This document shows, one piece after another, positions 1-11,347 of a stretch of DNA of 64,000 bases. The notes beneath the pieces were generated by a model. That model made no database searches and was not told where the DNA came from. It saw only the letters and a program-made list of their open reading frames with translations. Origin of the DNA: Homalodisca vitripennis (taxonomy: Eukaryota; Arthropoda; Insecta; Hemiptera; Cicadellidae); NCBI RefSeq assembly GCF_021130785.1, contig NW_025778007.1, positions 62,001 through 126,000 on the forward strand, given 5' to 3'. Numbering within the stretch: position 1 is the first letter of the stretch; every line of letters begins with the position of its first letter. Position numbers and translations under genes: made by a program.

Positions 1-350
1 AAGTGGCTCATAAAAAAGACTCATGAAAGCAACTGACAAAGTCATCTCATGCGATGCCATTTCATGCGTACAGTGTAAAGAAAACTCAACATTTGTGCTT
101 AAACATTTGTTCAAAGTTTTGCTGCATAAACAGTGTAAATGGATTTCAAGTCAAATGAAAAAAACTACTGAAGGAAAAATTAAAATCCTCGGACACGAGT
201 AAAAATTGTGTATGGGTGAAATGTGATTAAATACTGGTAGATAAAAAGGTTTCAGTGTTTTAAGACACACTATGAACACCTATGCCTTTTCTTGTCCCTT
301 CCTTGCTTAAAAAGTGCAATTTAGTGTTACGTAATAATTAATTAATATAT
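1..350. other. No gene seen, left flank of transposon E1
   Basis: AT-rich sequence with no long reading frame and no repeat that I recognise. It ends in the ATAT that directly abuts the left terminus of the first transposon. Confidence 0.6.
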
Positions 351-382
351 GAAGGGGTCAGAAGCCAAGGGGTACAAGTGAC
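351..382 (+). repeat. E1 left terminal inverted repeat
   Basis: 32-bp terminal repeat, complementary to 3604-3635. It contains the GTCAGAA-CCA-GGGT pattern also seen in the ends of E2. Confidence 0.9.
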
Positions 383-527
383 TTTATGGTTTTTTCTGAG
401 TTAACTGCAGAAGCCATATCCTGAGTGTATTAAAAATGTTTGTGGCCAACAGGTATAAGTAAAACTCTGTTAAATGCTGAGATCTAGCGGCAAAATGAAA
501 AACTACTTTCAGCATCAGCTGTTTTAG

Positions 528-571
528 TTAGAGGCCAAGGGGTACAAGCACTTGTATCCCTTGGCCTCTAA
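528..571. promoter_or_regulatory. Palindrome of two TIR-core sites upstream of the E1 transposase
   Basis: Two copies of the TIR core face each other: TTAGAGGCCAAGGGGTACAAG, then its near-complement ending CCTTGGCCTCTAA. They form a 44-bp palindrome whose near edge is 70 bp before the proposed start codon at 641. Because the terminal core is the expected transposase binding site, this looks like an internal dimeric binding site in the promoter or 5' leader. An operator role is inference. Confidence 0.6.
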
Positions 572-640
572 CAGGTACAGACATTTTGTTCAGGAATGTG
601 TTTTGTTTACTGTATTGTTCATTCAGTGTAACCGCAGAGA

Positions 641-3307
641 ATGTCCGAAGACAGTATTCCAAGTATTTTTGGAGGTAAGTGTATAAGTTCAATTGATTCT
701 TGATAGTTTCCAAAATATGTGATTATTGTTAATGTAATAATTTGCCTCTACAATTCCTTTAAAATATGAAAACTTTCCATTGCAGTTTTTAGGTTATGTT
801 TCATTATTAAAGAGTCAGTGTTTAAGTGTAATGTTTTTGTTTTAAAACAGTGATTTAATATTTACTACATACATAGTTTTATTTCCAGATGACAGTGATA
901 ACGATCCTGACTTCAATCCGATCAACGAGGACTCAGGCGATAGTTCCGATGAAGGTGAGCCTAGATCCTTAATTTTATCTTTCCTTTGGAAATAATAGGT
1001 ATTTTGAGGCATATGGGATGAAGGTTGAGGGTTGAATTACAAGGTTATAATCTTGTTACCATACAATAAGGGCTGAATATCCCCCTTAAGGATAGTGGCC
1101 ATGAACATTTAGTCCCATATCTATAGGCATAACGTCCCCCCTACAAAAATGTCATGTTAAGCCTATACAATCATCTAGAGAGCCTCAATTAACCTTTTCT
1201 AGTGTTGGATACTACATTACAATATTTTAAAGAATTTCCAATAGACCTATTACAGCAGTTTAGAACAAGCTGTTCAAAATAAACACAGTTTCCACAGGTG
1301 TATTTCGAGTCGCTAAGACACTGCAAGACAGACAAATGACAGACATACGATACGCCTCCTACTGATTCTCCTACTACCTCGGTGTCTGCTATACTTTTTT
1401 TTTTATTTTTAGGTGGAGTCACAGAACAGGTCCAGAGAACAGAGGGAGAAGAACAGCAGATGGACGAAGAAGAACCCCCTCCTAAGCGCACCAAGCACCC
1501 TGGAAGAAAAAGGACTCGACGAATTGAGTCATGGAAAAGGAAAAAATCTTCTATACTTCGCAATTCGGGGCACGAATACACTGACCGCAAAGGTAAAGTA
1601 CACCAAAGAAAGGAGCTTAAGCCGTACAACCATCAATGTCGTTACAAATGTAATGAAAAAATTGATGAGGAAAAGAGACAAGAATTTTTTAACAGTTATT
1701 GGTCTTTGGGAAGCTGGGAACTACAATCTTCTTATTTGAACTCGGCTGTTAATATAGGGGCGCCTAATAAAAAGAAAGATGGTGCAGTGCGTGGGAAATC
1801 CTTTTCTTGTCAATATAATCTAGGAAATGTCAGAGTTTGTAAAGAGTTCTTTTTAAAGACTCTTGATTTGTCCAACAAGCGAATTACTAATGTTGCTTCT
1901 AAGAAACACATATCTAAAACAGGTATTCCACCTCGAGACAAAAGAGGGCGTAAAGTTCCTACCAACAAAATTGTGCAGGAAAAAACTGACTTGGTCAAGG
2001 AGCATATTGCAATGTTTCCAAGATACTCCAGTCACTATTCTCGACATCAAAATCCGAACAGGAAATATCTTGACAGTAACCTTAACATAAAAAAGATGTA
2101 TGAATGTTACAAGCTTTTCTGTGAAGATCGGGGCGTAGAACCTACTACTGTATCTTATTACAGACACATTTTCAACACTTGTTTCAACCTTACTTTCCAT
2201 CGACCACACACAGACACTTGCAATACGTGTGATAAGTTGCAAAACACCATCGAACATGGAGATAAAGAAGCAAAGGTAGCTGCTACTACAGCTAAAGAAT
2301 TTCACCTCCGTCAAGCTGAGAGTGCTAAAACTGAAATGGAACATGTGAAAAAGGAGGTAAAAGATGACCCAACCCATGTTGCGATATGTTTTGACCTCCA
2401 AAAAATGTTGCCAACCCCAATACTAACTTGTACTAGAATTTACTACTCTCGTCAACTTTGGACCTATAATTTCAACGTCCATGATATCTGTACAGGTAAT
2501 GCGTTCATGTTCATGTGGCATGAAGCACAAGCTTCTAGAGGGTGCGAAGAAATTGTCTCTTGTTTGTTGCAGTATATAAAATCATTTCCTCCAACTGTAA
2601 CCCACTTGACAGCTTTTAGCGACAATTGTGGGGGCCAGAACAAGAGTCACATCACAGTAAAGTTCTGGCTTCACGTTGTTAATACAACTAACATTGAGAC
2701 CATTGATTTGAAGTTTCTGCTTACTGGGCATTCTTACAACCACTGTGACAGGGACTTTGGGAAGATTGAAAATATAAAGAGGAACACGAAGAGGGGCGTT
2801 TATGTTCCTGACGATTGGATGGAGATTATTGCCGGAGCAAGTAAAAAGTTCATGGTAAAAAAGATGTCAGATGAAGATTTTGTTTCCCTGGAAGCCATTC
2901 ACAAGTTCTATGTTAAATCTGTGAAGGGTATCAGTAAGATGCAGTGGTTACAATTTAGAAAAAATCATCCTTGGACTTTGTTCTACAAAACTACTTTCAA
3001 TAAAGACTTACCGTTTTCAGAATATAGCATGATCGCTAAGAACCCAGGAAGGATTCCGACCCAACTGCCACCTTTGCCTCCAAAAACAAACAAAAAGAAA
3101 ATAAAGGCATCTAAGTACAAGGATCTTCTTGATCTGCTGCAATTTGTACCTCCGGTTCACCACAAATTTTACAGATCTCTAGACTACCAAGGGAATACTT
3201 TAACAAGACAGGGCCAATCAAGAGAAGATCAACCTTGTGAGGAACACCCTCATCATGAAGAAGACAACATTGAATTGGAAAACTTTTTTGACAGTGATTC
3301 TGACTAA
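641..3307 (+). CDS. E1 transposase, three exons, Sola-like group A
   Basis: I model exons 641-674, 889-954 and 1413-3307. The donors are GTAAGT and GTGAGC, the acceptors TTTCCAG and TTTTTAG; phases join cleanly to give about 664 residues starting MSEDSIPSIFG. The protein has an acidic N-terminus, then a basic stretch (PPPKRTKHPGRKRTRR), a HxC/CxC zinc-like cluster (HQCRYKC), and CNTC near residue 300. The catalytic core is RNase H-like by pattern: D361 in CFDLQ, D437 in FSDNCGGQNK and E486 in FGKIEN. It ends in an acidic tail (DSDSD). A likely poly(A) signal AATAAA follows at about 3337. Presumed role: cutting and joining at the E1 ends in the nucleus. The frame is uninterrupted, so the gene may be active. 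The superfamily name is inferred; the protein could also belong to an unnamed sister group. Confidence 0.75.
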
Positions 3308-3603
3308 ATATTTAAGATAGGAGCTTACTCTTTGTAATAAAATGTGGTTTTCAATTGACATAAAAGCCTGTGTTCTTAATTTTTTCCTAACTCCACTTGG
3401 AAGCCAAGGGATACAAGTGGCACCTCTTATCAGATAGTAGCCCATATCATAAAGAGGAAAATTCAAACCAATATAAAAATAGGTTTTTTAGCATTTTGAA
3501 ATACCAGTAAAAAATAATGTGCTAAATTTACTGAACATATTTGTACCTGGATTTGATTATATAACTTAAACTTTAAACCTTGTTTTCTCAAAACTCAAAA
3601 AGA

Positions 3604-3635
3604 GTCACTTGTACCCCTTGGCTTCTGACCCCTTC
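3604..3635 (-). repeat. E1 right terminal inverted repeat
   Basis: Reverse complement of 351-382, followed directly by ATAT. Confidence 0.9.
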
Positions 3636-3639
3636 ATAT

Positions 3640-5588
3640 GTTATTAATTTAACAAGAATATTGTGCACTGTGATATCCGACTAAACCTGCTCTTGCTCGG
3701 ACAGCTTAATTGCAATTAAGATACGTTCTGTTTTTTACATGTTGTAAATATTATTTTTGTTTCAAAAAAATTGTTTATTTATAGAATGAAATTTGTATCG
3801 ATGTAAATACAGTGTAGTAATAACTTGTATCAGCTTTTGTAACTCAGGGTTTATTCCATTGTGTATTGTATGTCAGATTGCTCTACACTACAATTTATGG
3901 TTTATGTATTTTATAAATATTAATTACGAACTTGGTCTGCGTGTATTTAGAAATATAAACTTTGTATTTTCTCAAAGTAAACATTTGTACTTAAGATAAA
4001 TAAGGGATTTTTGCTGATCATTTTCACTTAATATTTGAGTGATTCATCAGATCTCATGTGAATGTAAGTCCTGCAGGGGCTTTACTGAAGAATATTTAAT
4101 TTAATCTAGTATTTTTAACATTGTGTGCCACATAAATGATAAATTCTGCTTTTTAATTGTTTTCGTATTTCAGTGCTGATACTTATCTTTTGTTTAATTC
4201 TTAGAATAATATTTTCATCAATTTGTTCTAAATAAAACTTTTCATTTTATTTCCACAATATTTGTTTTCTTTTTGCTCTAGTTGAATTTATTGTCATGAT
4301 TAGAACTTAACGTCATCTGATTAACCTGATTTTTAAAATACAGACATTCGATTTTAGCATTCTAGTTACATTTAATATTTCTATGATTTTACTAACTGAG
4401 CAAAAAGTTAGGCTGATTGATTCATGTAGTATCATGGTTAGGATTTCATAAGATGCACGTATAAGGCTTTTTATACAATGAAGCTTATTTGATTGGTGTT
4501 TTTGTTGTTGTTGTTGTTGTTAATATCCTATATTATTGGAATATAACCTAATTAACAAGCTTAACGTTGTATAAGATTTCTCAATTTCAAAAATACAAGT
4601 TACATTGCGTACAGTATTGGGATTAAGACGTAGGTACTGTATAGTCTATAGACAAAACATGATTCAATGCATAGTTCAATTCAACGATTCAATATATATA
4701 TATAATTTTATTAGTTACAAAATAAAAGAAATATTTATTTCTGTGTTTAGTAACGGGAACAACATTTTTAAAGAATTACTTTTAATACCTTTATGTTGTT
4801 TAACTTAATTTGCATTAGAGGAAAGATGGGAATTGAACGAGATTTTCCTGACCGCAGAATTATATTTTGAGGTAATGAAAACACTCAGGCAAAGACAGGA
4901 GTGTGTACTGTACGAGGCAGCAAGACTACTGAGCGAGCACTGAGCAAGAGCAGCGGTGAGGTGACGAGGAAGTGTATCTGCCGCGCCGCGCCAGTGCCAG
5001 CGCGTGTGTTTACTGCTGTTGCTATTGGCAACGGGAGTGAGGCCTAGCGCGACACTAGTGCTCTCTGATGCTGTCATCCACTAACTAAATTTTGCGCACG
5101 GTCGCTAACTGTCTGTATAGAAACGTATCCATTGTCTGTGGTCCCACTAATGCTTGAGTAGCCGGATGCTTCTTTCATTTTGCACAGGTATATATAATAA
5201 CTTATGAAGTTTAACTCTAATAAATTATATTGTTTTACTATAACCATTCCTCGAGATAGTACCCAAATTTAAGCTCAGGGCAGAGAGCGCTCTGTGTGTG
5301 CGTAACATTCCTTTTTTCTAAGAACATAGAGACTAAATTCCTTTTGTCCAACAGGGTTAACTGGACCTTTTCTTCGCAATGCGCTTTTTTCATGTGCCTC
5401 TTTTATCGCAACACCTTATTTTTACAGTAAATGTTTAATATACTGTATAAAGGAAAAATGTGGATATTTATTAACTGGTGACATATAATTAGTTATATTA
5501 TACAAGAAAATTTACGTTTTTTAGGCAATTTATCGCATGCGCCTCCAACACTTAGTCGACACCAACGTAGAGGCTGCTAAGACTCTAC
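3640..5588. other. No gene seen, spacer between E1 and E2
   Basis: Mostly AT-rich unique sequence. It contains a short TTG microsatellite at about 4500-4521 and a GC- and CpG-rich patch at about 4880-5080, with only short reading frames. The CpG patch could be a remnant promoter of another element; nothing further supports that. Confidence 0.5.
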
Positions 5589-5592
5589 ATAT

Positions 5593-5623
5593 CGAGACGT
5601 CAGAACCAGAGGGTTCCATCTGC
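5593..5623 (+). repeat. E2 left terminal inverted repeat
   Basis: 31 bp, complementary to 8660-8690 with one mismatch. Confidence 0.88.
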
Positions 5624-5770
5624 AATTTTTTGATTTTTTCATTTTATTGTATTAATGTGTACATTAAGCATTTTTGTACTAATATATAACACAATCTTTG
5701 TGTAATTATGAACAGTTAATATTTTACAAGCAGGGAAATTTAGTTCCATCTGCATAAGTTGGCAAAATTG

Positions 5771-5793
5771 AGAACCAGACAGTTCTATCTGCA
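5771..5793 (+). promoter_or_regulatory. Internal TIR-like site upstream of the E2 transposase
   Basis: AGAACCAGA followed by GTTCTATCTGC repeats most of the E2 terminus, about 97 bp before the start codon at 5890. A second half-site lies at 5743. The position parallels the palindrome of E1; a regulatory role is inferred. Confidence 0.5.
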
Positions 5794-5889
5794 TCAGCTG
5801 GGAATAGTATTGTTTCACTGCTGGTAAGGTTATGTTGTCGTGTTAATGTGTTAAAAGTAATTTCATTGTGTGTTTGTAAACATATTAAA

Positions 5890-8417
5890 ATGGATGGTGA
5901 TATCATAAATAAATGGATTGATGACAGTTTAAATGATAGTTTGTCAATAGAAAACATCAATAGTGATGATGAATATATACCTTCACCTGACGACAGTAAC
6001 AGCGAAGAGGATTGTATTCTTTCACCAAACCCAAAACGACGAAGACTTTGTAAAAGGTATGAATATATATATTTGTTTATTTTAGATTTGTTTAGATTAT
6101 ATCTGTGGTCATTTTAATATCAAATATAGGTAGCTTTGCAGTAATTGACTATTTTTGACGGATTTTATAGTCAACCCTTGCAAAATCGCTTTAAAAATCT
6201 ATGACATTCGGGCGCATTTCAACTGCCAGTTAGTGGGTTAACTGTTATATTTTAACAATGATTTGACGGTTATAAACAAAAGTTAGTCATCATAAAATAT
6301 TCATGTTACTTAACTTGAAGTTTTAACCATGGCGTAGGCCTAGTATGTCTCCATCTTGCAGAGAATAACTAAAAACTACTGTAAACTTATTATGTAAACA
6401 TGATGTTTTTATGCTTTGGCCTTTTAAAAAAGCTTTATCGTTGACTTTTGGCTTTATGTTCTAACATCGTTTGTTTATTTTCAGGTTGTTTGATGCAGAC
6501 GACACGGATAAAACTTCCAGTGAAGCCCAAACGAACAATACCGATCCAGCTCTGGAAAATGAAGGAAGCTATAGTTCTGTTTGTGATGTTAGCCCAACAG
6601 TGAACCAAAGTGGAAAAATAAATCGATCTCTAGTTCCTTACAGTGAAACAGAATCAGAAAAAGACTCCACTTCTGATGAACTAACGCCGATGAAGGAAAA
6701 GAAAAAAACTAGAAAAAGACAGCGGAATCCGAAGAATTGGAAGAAAAATGTTAGGAAGGAGAGGCGACAAACGGGTAGATCATACACCAGCTCATGTGGT
6801 AAGATTGTTCCTCAAAAGAACCTTCAACACTTAGACTGCAAATGTAAATTTAAATGTAGTAATAAAGTAAGCAAAGATGAGCGTGAAGCTGTTATGCTGA
6901 GCTATTATAAAATAGACCAAAATGAAAAATATCATTTCATACTAAGAAATACAGAGTGCAAAATGTCAGTAAGAACAAAGGTGAAAAATAATCCCCAGAA
7001 AAAGAATTCCTTTTCATATTTTTTACATATAAACAACGAAAAGATTAGAGTTTGTAAACAGTTTTTTCTCCAAACTATTTTAGTGAGTCAGAAGACCATT
7101 TACAATGTTCACAATAATAAGGACAAATCAAGTGAAGTACCGAAATCGGACGAAAGAGGAAAAAAAACTAAAGACAGGACGCAAAAAGCTGATAAAGATA
7201 TTCTTAGGAAACATATTGAATCTTTTGCAAAAGTCGAGTCCCATTACTGCAGGGCAAAAACAGCAAAAGAATATCTTAGCCCTGACTTAAATATCAGTAG
7301 AATGTTTGACATGTACCTTGAACATTGCAAGGAACTTAAGGTGAAACCTCTATCCATATCAATGTATAGATCTATTTTCAATAATGAATATAATTTGGAT
7401 TTTTTGCTACCCAAGTCCGACAGATGTGACTTGTGCGAAGAATACTCTATGTCCCTAAAAGAAAATCGAATGACAGAAGAGCTTGCTGCCAAATATGATG
7501 ATCATATGTTCAATAAAACATTTATGAGAAATGAAAGAAAAAAAGACCGAGAGAGTAATGAAGTCGTTGTATGTTTTGACTTACAAAATGTTATAGCGCT
7601 ACCTAGGGCTAACGTAAGCTGTTTTTTTTACAAAAGAAAGTTGAACGTATACAACTTAACTGCACATTGCTCAAAAGACAAAAAAGGCTATTGCGCATTT
7701 TGGCATGAAGCGCTTTGTGGTCGTTCTGGGAATGATATTGCCAGTGCAATGGTAAAAATAATGGAAAAAATAAGTTCAGCGTTTCCAGATGTTAAAGATT
7801 ATATTTTGTGGAGTGACAGTTGTGTTCCCCAAAACAGAAACTCTGTCATTTCATATGCCATTTCTTTATTTATGGCAAAAAATAAACACATTGAACGAGT
7901 AACAATGAAATATTCTACTCCAGGCCATTCATGCATACAGGAAGTAGATAATGTGCATTCCAACATTGAAAAGGCACTCAAAGTAACTGAGGTTTGGTCC
8001 CCTGTTTCTCTTTTAAGAGTAATCATCGCATCTAATAAAAAGTCACCTTATTCAGTAATCCAAATGTTGACAAATGACTTCTTCGACTTCCAAGCACAAA
8101 GCAAGAACCTTGCGTATCAAGATTGCCCTTATACTAAAGTGTGCCAACTTCAATTTTGCCAATCTAATTTACTATCAGTAAAGTTTAAAACCAGCCATGA
8201 TCCTTTGGAACCTTGGAACTGCATTAACTTGGTGAAAAAAAATAAGTCGAACAGATCTACAGGACGAGCAACAACTACTCTGCCGAGAATTCTCTGGGGA
8301 GCAAACGTAGTGCGAGACAGGAAGAAATTACCTTCAGACAAGATTAAAGACATAAAATCTATGATGAAATGGATGCCTACAGTTGATGTAGACTATTTAA
8401 ATACAGTTTTGAATTAA
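5890..8417 (+). CDS. E2 transposase, two exons, Sola-like group A
   Basis: Exon 1 is 5890-6056 (donor GTATGA) and exon 2 is 6485-8417 (acceptor TATTTTCAG). The split AG|G arginine codon restores phase, giving about 699 residues starting MDGDIINKW. The N-terminus is acidic with a basic PKRRRLCKR nuclear-localisation-like run. Exon 2 adds another basic block (KKTRKRQRNPKNWKK), a CKCKFKC cluster and a CDLC motif. Catalytic candidates are D421 (CFDLQN), D500 (SDSCVPQN) and E551 (SNIEKA, in the same place as the E1 glutamate). Compared with E1 the second motif reads SDSC rather than SDNC. No stop or frameshift is visible. AATAAA follows at about 8526. Role: presumed DNA transposase; superfamily inferred. 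Confidence 0.74.
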
Positions 8418-8659
8418 GGACCTTTTGGACTTTAAATATTGATTTGTACTCAGGGACAAAAGGTTCCATCTGCACGTTTTGTTTTGTTTAAAAATGCCTA
8501 AAAAATTGTATTTTACTAATATTTCAATAAACTGGGGTTTTTGTAAACACTAACAAACTGTTGATTATTTATAACCTAGAATTTCTTTCAGTACAATATA
8601 AAGTTGCCCTGCAGAAGGTCTTAAACTTTAAAACGCTCTACTGTAAAATTTGTTAAAAT

Positions 8660-8690
8660 GCAGATAGAACCCTCTGGTTCTGACGTCTCG
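8660..8690 (-). repeat. E2 right terminal inverted repeat
   Basis: Complement of 5593-5623, followed by ATAT. Confidence 0.88.
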
Positions 8691-8933
8691 ATATGTCAAT
8701 GTCATTAGCTTTGCTGCCTGCTGAAAGAATAGCACTTGGCCTCAGGGTCATAGCTCACTACTCAGTACTGCACGGTCTGGCTGCCAGATTCAGAATACTG
8801 CTTCGGTAAGTTTATCAGGTTGTTAGGTATTAAAAGCCCTTGGTGTTTCTCGTGTGTTCAAAATTAGTTTATTGTTAGATTTCCTATATAATTACTCTGC
8901 TTCCAGCAATTCAAAATCTTTCCTTAAAAGTTA

Positions 8934-9431
8934 TCACAATTTAAGTATGTGAGTGTACGTTTGCCCGAGATAAAATGTGTCTATGTTCTTGTGTCTGCCC
9001 ATAGTGAAGTAGTTACGGATGTTATCGTGTTTTTCGCAAGCTATATCGTCAAAAACCATAACAGAGTTCTCTTTGGCCTCGTCCGTCGTAATGACCTGCG
9101 AGTTATCATCAAAGGCGAAATATCCGACTTCTTTCGGCATTACCATTGACAGTAGTTGGTACTTTGGCTGATACAGAGATTTTGAAAATACGTACACATT
9201 CTCGAACCGTAATCCGTTCGGATCTACAAGTAGATTGAATAGTACGTTTGTTTTGCCACAGTTCGAGGGGCCTACAATCAGGCTCCTTATAGTGTCGGGT
9301 AGGAGCGGACCGTTTTTGTTTTTGCGGTCTAATCCGCTACCTATAAACTCGTCCATATTGCAGAATTTAAACATTATACCTTGCTTTACGACCTTCATTT
9401 TGGCAATGGAGTTTCCAAGGCACTGCGTCAC
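8934..9431 (-). pseudogene. Polinton packaging-type ATPase, 3' truncated
   Basis: 165 residues with Walker A GPSNCGKT (around residue 55) and Walker B VMVFDDI (around 126), then GQTY near the end. This arrangement fits the FtsK/HerA-like genome-packaging ATPases of Polintons, usually somewhat longer (roughly 200-250 residues). The frame stops soon after GQTY, at the point where the element itself appears to break off, so the C-terminal part is missing. Upstream on the same strand lies the integrase, as is common in Polintons. Confidence 0.75.
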
Positions 9432-9523
9432 CTTTTATATTTTACTGTGTTTGGGCGAATAATGTCTTTCGAGTTTACCCAGCTATCGTGGGTATGGTCA
9501 AAGCCACGCCACCTCACCAAAGC

Positions 9524-10365
9524 CTAGGGGCCTTTCCGCCTAAGAACTTTATCGACGAGATAGACGTTTCCTGTTGCGGTTCTTATCAGTTCCTGCTCAT
9601 AGAAACCGCCTTGCATAATGTTGCCTCGTATATCTTGTAAAATATAGGTTACAGGTTTTGTAGGTTTTATTGCAAAGATTGTAAACGTCTCGTTTGACCA
9701 ATTGGGTAAATAACCCTTTTTGAAAACTCCTTTATGTCCTTTATCCTAACCCGGTCGTTTACATTGTATTTAGGTTTTGTCGGCTTGATGGGTCTACTTT
9801 TGTTTATTCGGTCGAGAATCTGTTTTACATGTTTCCGTCTAACGTCTTTTGGTTTCATACCGGTCGTCCTGTGTACGGTACTGTTGTACTCATTAACTAT
9901 AATATGTAGGATACTTAACCATTCGTAGCTGCCACGTGCCGTAAACCTTTTATACATTTTTTCTTTAAGAGTTCTGTTTAGTAGTTCTACAATGGAACTT
10001 TTCAAATGTGATTGGGTGGAGTACAGGTTAATGTTGTGTTTCCTTATGAGTTTGTTAACGTGGATGTTGTACCACTCTTTACCTTGGTCCGTTTGTAAGT
10101 TTTTCATCTTATGTTTAGCTAGTATGGGCCCTAGTGCGACTGCGACCTCTGCACCGGTTTTGTTTTTTATGGGGATGGCGAATGCGAATTTCGTGAAACA
10201 GTTGAGCATCGTTAATATATACTTGTACCCTTTGTACACTATTCCATGCGGAATCATCTCTACAAGGTCGGCCTGATAGAAATGGTTAAGTCCTTTCAGC
10301 GTGACCTTGCGTCTAGGATAATTTCGTCTGGCCGGTTTGTGCAGTTCTTTCGCTATAGCGTCCAT
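9524..10365 (-). pseudogene. Polinton integrase with one frameshift
   Basis: The rve-type core shows D in QADLV, D in QTDQGKEW and E in IVELLNRTLK, with 33 residues between the last two. A basic tail with PIKPTKPKYNVNDRVRI follows. The frame is lost near 9720; in another frame the protein continues with GYLPNW and later FYEQELI, the expected chromodomain/SH3-like C-terminus, to a stop at 9524. The HHCC zinc domain usually found in front is short or missing. It would insert the element into host DNA. A single frameshift makes it probably inactive. Confidence 0.78.
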
Positions 10366-10407
10366 GTTGTGGAATGATCCTTAGGTGGTAATACAAGTGT
10401 ATTTATA

Positions 10408-10560
10408 AATGTCTAAGTGGTGTGGTTTTGGAAATATCCACGTCAGGCACGCGAGTGTCTGACGCCCAGATTAAACATTATTGGGTTTGGAAGTCCGTCC
10501 GAAAGTGACTGGTTGACACTCCGTGACCCAATAATGCCCCATCCCTTATTCTTAGACATT
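10408..10560. repeat. Nested inverted repeats between integrase and unknown gene
   Basis: AATGTCTAAG at 10408 pairs with CTTAGACATT ending at 10560. Inside it CATTATTGGGT (about 10477) pairs with ACCCAATAATG (about 10526), and a small hairpin GTCAGGCAC-GCGA-GTGTCTGAC lies at about 10443-10464. Together they could form a cruciform or an RNA with three helices. Function unknown. Confidence 0.6.
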
Positions 10561-10789
10561 ACACACACATTCACGGTCTCAGGGACTTATAGGGTTTAGC
10601 CCACCCGAAAGACCACATTCGTACCGAACCGTTCGAGGGCCTAGTCTTGTTCATCTCCATGCCGAAGTCCAAACCCCTTACTGAGCTCCCACATTCATAC
10701 ATACCCATTTGCACAGGGACGGTTGGAAAGAAGGGTGATGGATGAAGACGACTGGAAGTGTGCAGGACGAGGATTGGAAGGATGGATGT

Positions 10790-11278
10790 TTACAATTTGG
10801 CGGTTTTTGTTTGTTCGGACGCCGAGCAGGACCCTTTTCGTTTGAGGTGCTTTTTGAATTCTACCTCCCAGGCTAGGAGATAGTCTACCTCGTTCACCAC
10901 ACCTTCCCAGTATTCTCTTTCTATAGCATCGTGTAGAAGGGCGTCTTCCAAATCTGCATAGTGCAGTTCCCATTCTTCGTCGTCACGCGGTTGAGCCTGC
11001 CAAAACTTGAAAAACCTTGACATGCTATGCACAATGTCCCCGCGCTCACTGACAAGAGTGTTAGGGATTTCGCGCATAGAGTCCACGCTGTAAGCAGAAT
11101 ACCCCAGAGAGTTTCTGATATATCCCATCGCCCTATAACAGCGCTCACAGTCGTTACACCCGTATTTTGGCATGATGTGGTATAACATGAATCTGTCGTC
11201 ACAACGGATTAGACTGATCCTGCATTCGTCCGGTGATCGGGTGGAAGCCATCTCTGCAGGTGGATCCCGTAACCGCAC
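10790..11278 (-). CDS. Unknown Polinton gene
   Basis: 162 residues, not recognised. It is charged, with a CNDCERC cysteine cluster near residue 40, acidic aromatic middle and a lysine-rich C-terminus. It lies between integrase and polymerase on the same strand, so it is probably one of the lineage-specific Polinton genes. It has no visible signal peptide or membrane segment. Whether the start at 11278 is right is uncertain; a second methionine nine residues downstream, at 11251, is also plausible. Confidence 0.45.
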   Translation of the reverse strand: MRLRDPPAEMASTRSPDECRISLIRCDDRFMLYHIMPKYGCNDCERCYRAMGYIRNSLGYSAYSVDSMREIPNTLVSERGDIVHSMSRFFKFWQAQPRDDEEWELHYADLEDALLHDAIEREYWEGVVNEVDYLLAWEVEFKKHLKRKGSCSASEQTKTAKL

Positions 11279-11347
11279 TGAGAGCGAGAGTGGACTGGAT
11301 GTAGGAATGGTTGGAGCTATACTGAATACCTCCCAGGATGTAGGCTT

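Larger units (their letters stand above)
351..3635 (+). mobile_element. E1: complete DNA transposon with 32-bp TIRs and ATAT flanks
   Basis: The left end (351-382, starting GAAGGGGTCAGAAGCC) is the reverse complement of the right end (3604-3635), 32 bp each with no mismatch that I can find. ATAT lies outside both ends (347-350 and 3636-3639). This can be read as a 4-bp target duplication, but ATAT is a palindrome, so an extended TIR cannot be excluded. The TIR core AAGCCAAGGGGTACAAGTG recurs inside at 528-571 (as a palindrome) and at about 3400-3420. The element is about 3.3 kb and carries one spliced transposase gene. Known: 4-bp duplications and DDD/E transposases are features of Sola elements; assignment to that superfamily is my inference. 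Confidence 0.88.
5593..8690 (+). mobile_element. E2: complete DNA transposon related to E1, ATAT flanks
   Basis: The left end at 5593-5623 (CGAGACGTCAGAACC...) and right end at 8660-8690 are complementary over 31 bp with one mismatch. ATAT flanks both ends (5589-5592 and 8691-8694), as in E1. Internal copies of the core GTTCCATCTGC occur at 5743 and 8463, and a near-complete extra TIR copy at 5771-5793. The element is 3,098 bp with one spliced transposase gene. The shared pattern GTCAGAA-CCA-GGGT in the ends of E1 and E2 supports one lineage, though the two proteins are strongly diverged. Confidence 0.87.

Noticed and set aside
1189..1629. Minus-strand frames opposite the transposase genes (for example 1189-1629, 1853-2401, 7799-8026, 45890-46144).
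   Set aside because: They are mirror frames of strongly coding plus-strand exons with no recognisable domains.
4805..5077. Minus-strand frame of 90 codons over a CpG-rich patch as a possible gene.
   Set aside because: Low complexity, no recognisable motif, and openness is expected in GC-rich DNA.
5230..5300. CCTCGAGATAGTACC near 5250 matching Merlin sequence at about 23291 and 52125.
   Set aside because: Only about 15 bp match and neighbouring sequence does not, so it is too short to call a Merlin fragment.
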